Assembly: GCA_032250585.1 (NCBI GenBank)
Contig: JAVVFH010000085.1
Span: forward strand, 1-12,710
DNA: 12,710 nucleotides
Source of the DNA: JAVVFH01 sp032250585
GTDB lineage: Bacteria; Pseudomonadota; Gammaproteobacteria; Xanthomonadales; SZUA-36
Direction: 5' to 3'
Within the stretch, counting starts at the first letter, position 1; each line of letters begins with the position of its first letter. The notes beneath the pieces are model-generated. The model did no database searches. It was not told where the DNA came from and worked only from the letters and a program-made list of their open reading frames with translations. This document shows, piece by piece, positions 12,354-12,710 of this stretch. Both the position numbers and the translations under genes were made by a program.

Positions 12354-12710
12354 CTAGTTCTTCGCCTTGTCGACGATCTTGTTGGCCGCGATCCACGGCA
12401 TCATGGCGCGCAGCTCTTCGCCCACCACTTCGATCGGGTGCGCGGCCATGTCCGCGCGGGCCTTGGTCATCACCGGGTAGCCCGAGGCGCCCTCCTGCAG
12501 AAACTGCCGGGCATAAGAGCCGTCCTGGATCCGCGCCAGGGCCTCGCGCATTGCGGCGCGTGACTGCTCGTTGATGATCTTCGGGCCGGTCACGTACTCG
12601 CCAAATTCGGCGTTGTTGGAGATCGAATAGTTCATGTTGGCGATGCCGCCTTCGTACATCAGGTCGACGATCAGCTTGAGTTCGTGCAGGCACTCGAAGT
12701 AGGCCATCTC
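12354..12710 (-). CDS. ilvC: Ketol-acid reductoisomerase, C-terminal part
   Basis: The 118 residues visible are the knotted C-terminal domain of IlvC: EMAYFECLHELKLIVDLMYE, then GGIANMNYSISNNAEFGEY, GPKIINEQSRAAM and an ending ANKIVDKAKN. The E in YFECLHE and the E in NAEFGEY regions contribute to the Mg2+/substrate site. The enzyme converts acetolactate or acetohydroxybutyrate to dihydroxy acids with NADPH, a step of valine, leucine and isoleucine synthesis in the cytoplasm. The gene continues past the right edge of the window, where the Rossmann domain must lie. The sequence is typical of the class I proteobacterial enzyme and nothing is odd in the part seen. A hairpin follows about 50 nt after its stop. 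Confidence 0.95.
   Translation of the reverse strand, partial: EMAYFECLHELKLIVDLMYEGGIANMNYSISNNAEFGEYVTGPKIINEQSRAAMREALARIQDGSYARQFLQEGASGYPVMTKARADMAAHPIEVVGEELRAMMPWIAANKIVDKAKN

Overview
The window is chromosomal DNA of a fairly GC-rich proteobacterium, most likely a gammaproteobacterium. This rests on housekeeping-type genes at the right end (ketol-acid reductoisomerase IlvC and a threonine synthase-like enzyme), on the proteobacterial style of the IS91-, IS256- and integron-type remnants, and on overall composition. No rRNA, tRNA or CRISPR array was seen.

Layout. (1) 1-960 is an insertion-sequence graveyard: the C-terminal end of a DDE transposase, then a truncated IS91-type transposase on the minus strand. 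(2) 1115-3783 holds two minus-strand genes, a 647-residue exported protein of unknown function and a YIP1-family membrane protein, separated by a strong hairpin. (3) 3784-6110 is another junkyard. It contains a piece of a DUF11-like surface-protein repeat, the start of an IS256-type transposase, a protein of nine 15-residue YadA-head-like repeats with neither signal peptide nor anchor, and two unidentified coding-like stretches on the minus strand. (4) 6087-9951 is the most interesting block. A uracil-DNA-glycosylase-like domain is fused in frame to an HNH nuclease and a HIT domain that stops just before its catalytic histidines. The stop lies where four copies of an exact 23-bp-period repeat begin; these run up to the ATG of a DUF4143-type ATPase, after which a 40-bp piece of the same HIT gene reappears. 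A VapB/VapC-type toxin-antitoxin pair follows. (5) 9952-11011 has no intact gene but holds hairpins and a broken integron-type integrase. (6) 11012-12710 carries the threonine synthase-like gene, flanked by two related GGACAC...GTGTCC hairpin elements, and the C-terminal part of ilvC.

How the parts relate. The region reads as a hot spot between core genes where mobile DNA was repeatedly inserted and decayed. The ATPase with its repeat array looks like a self-contained cassette inserted into the HIT gene. The ATPase and antitoxin genes share a layout: a TACAAT -10 box 6-7 nt before the ATG, no Shine-Dalgarno, and repeated or palindromic DNA over the promoter. This suggests leaderless, self-regulated transcription. 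All functional statements come from motif recognition by eye, without database searches.
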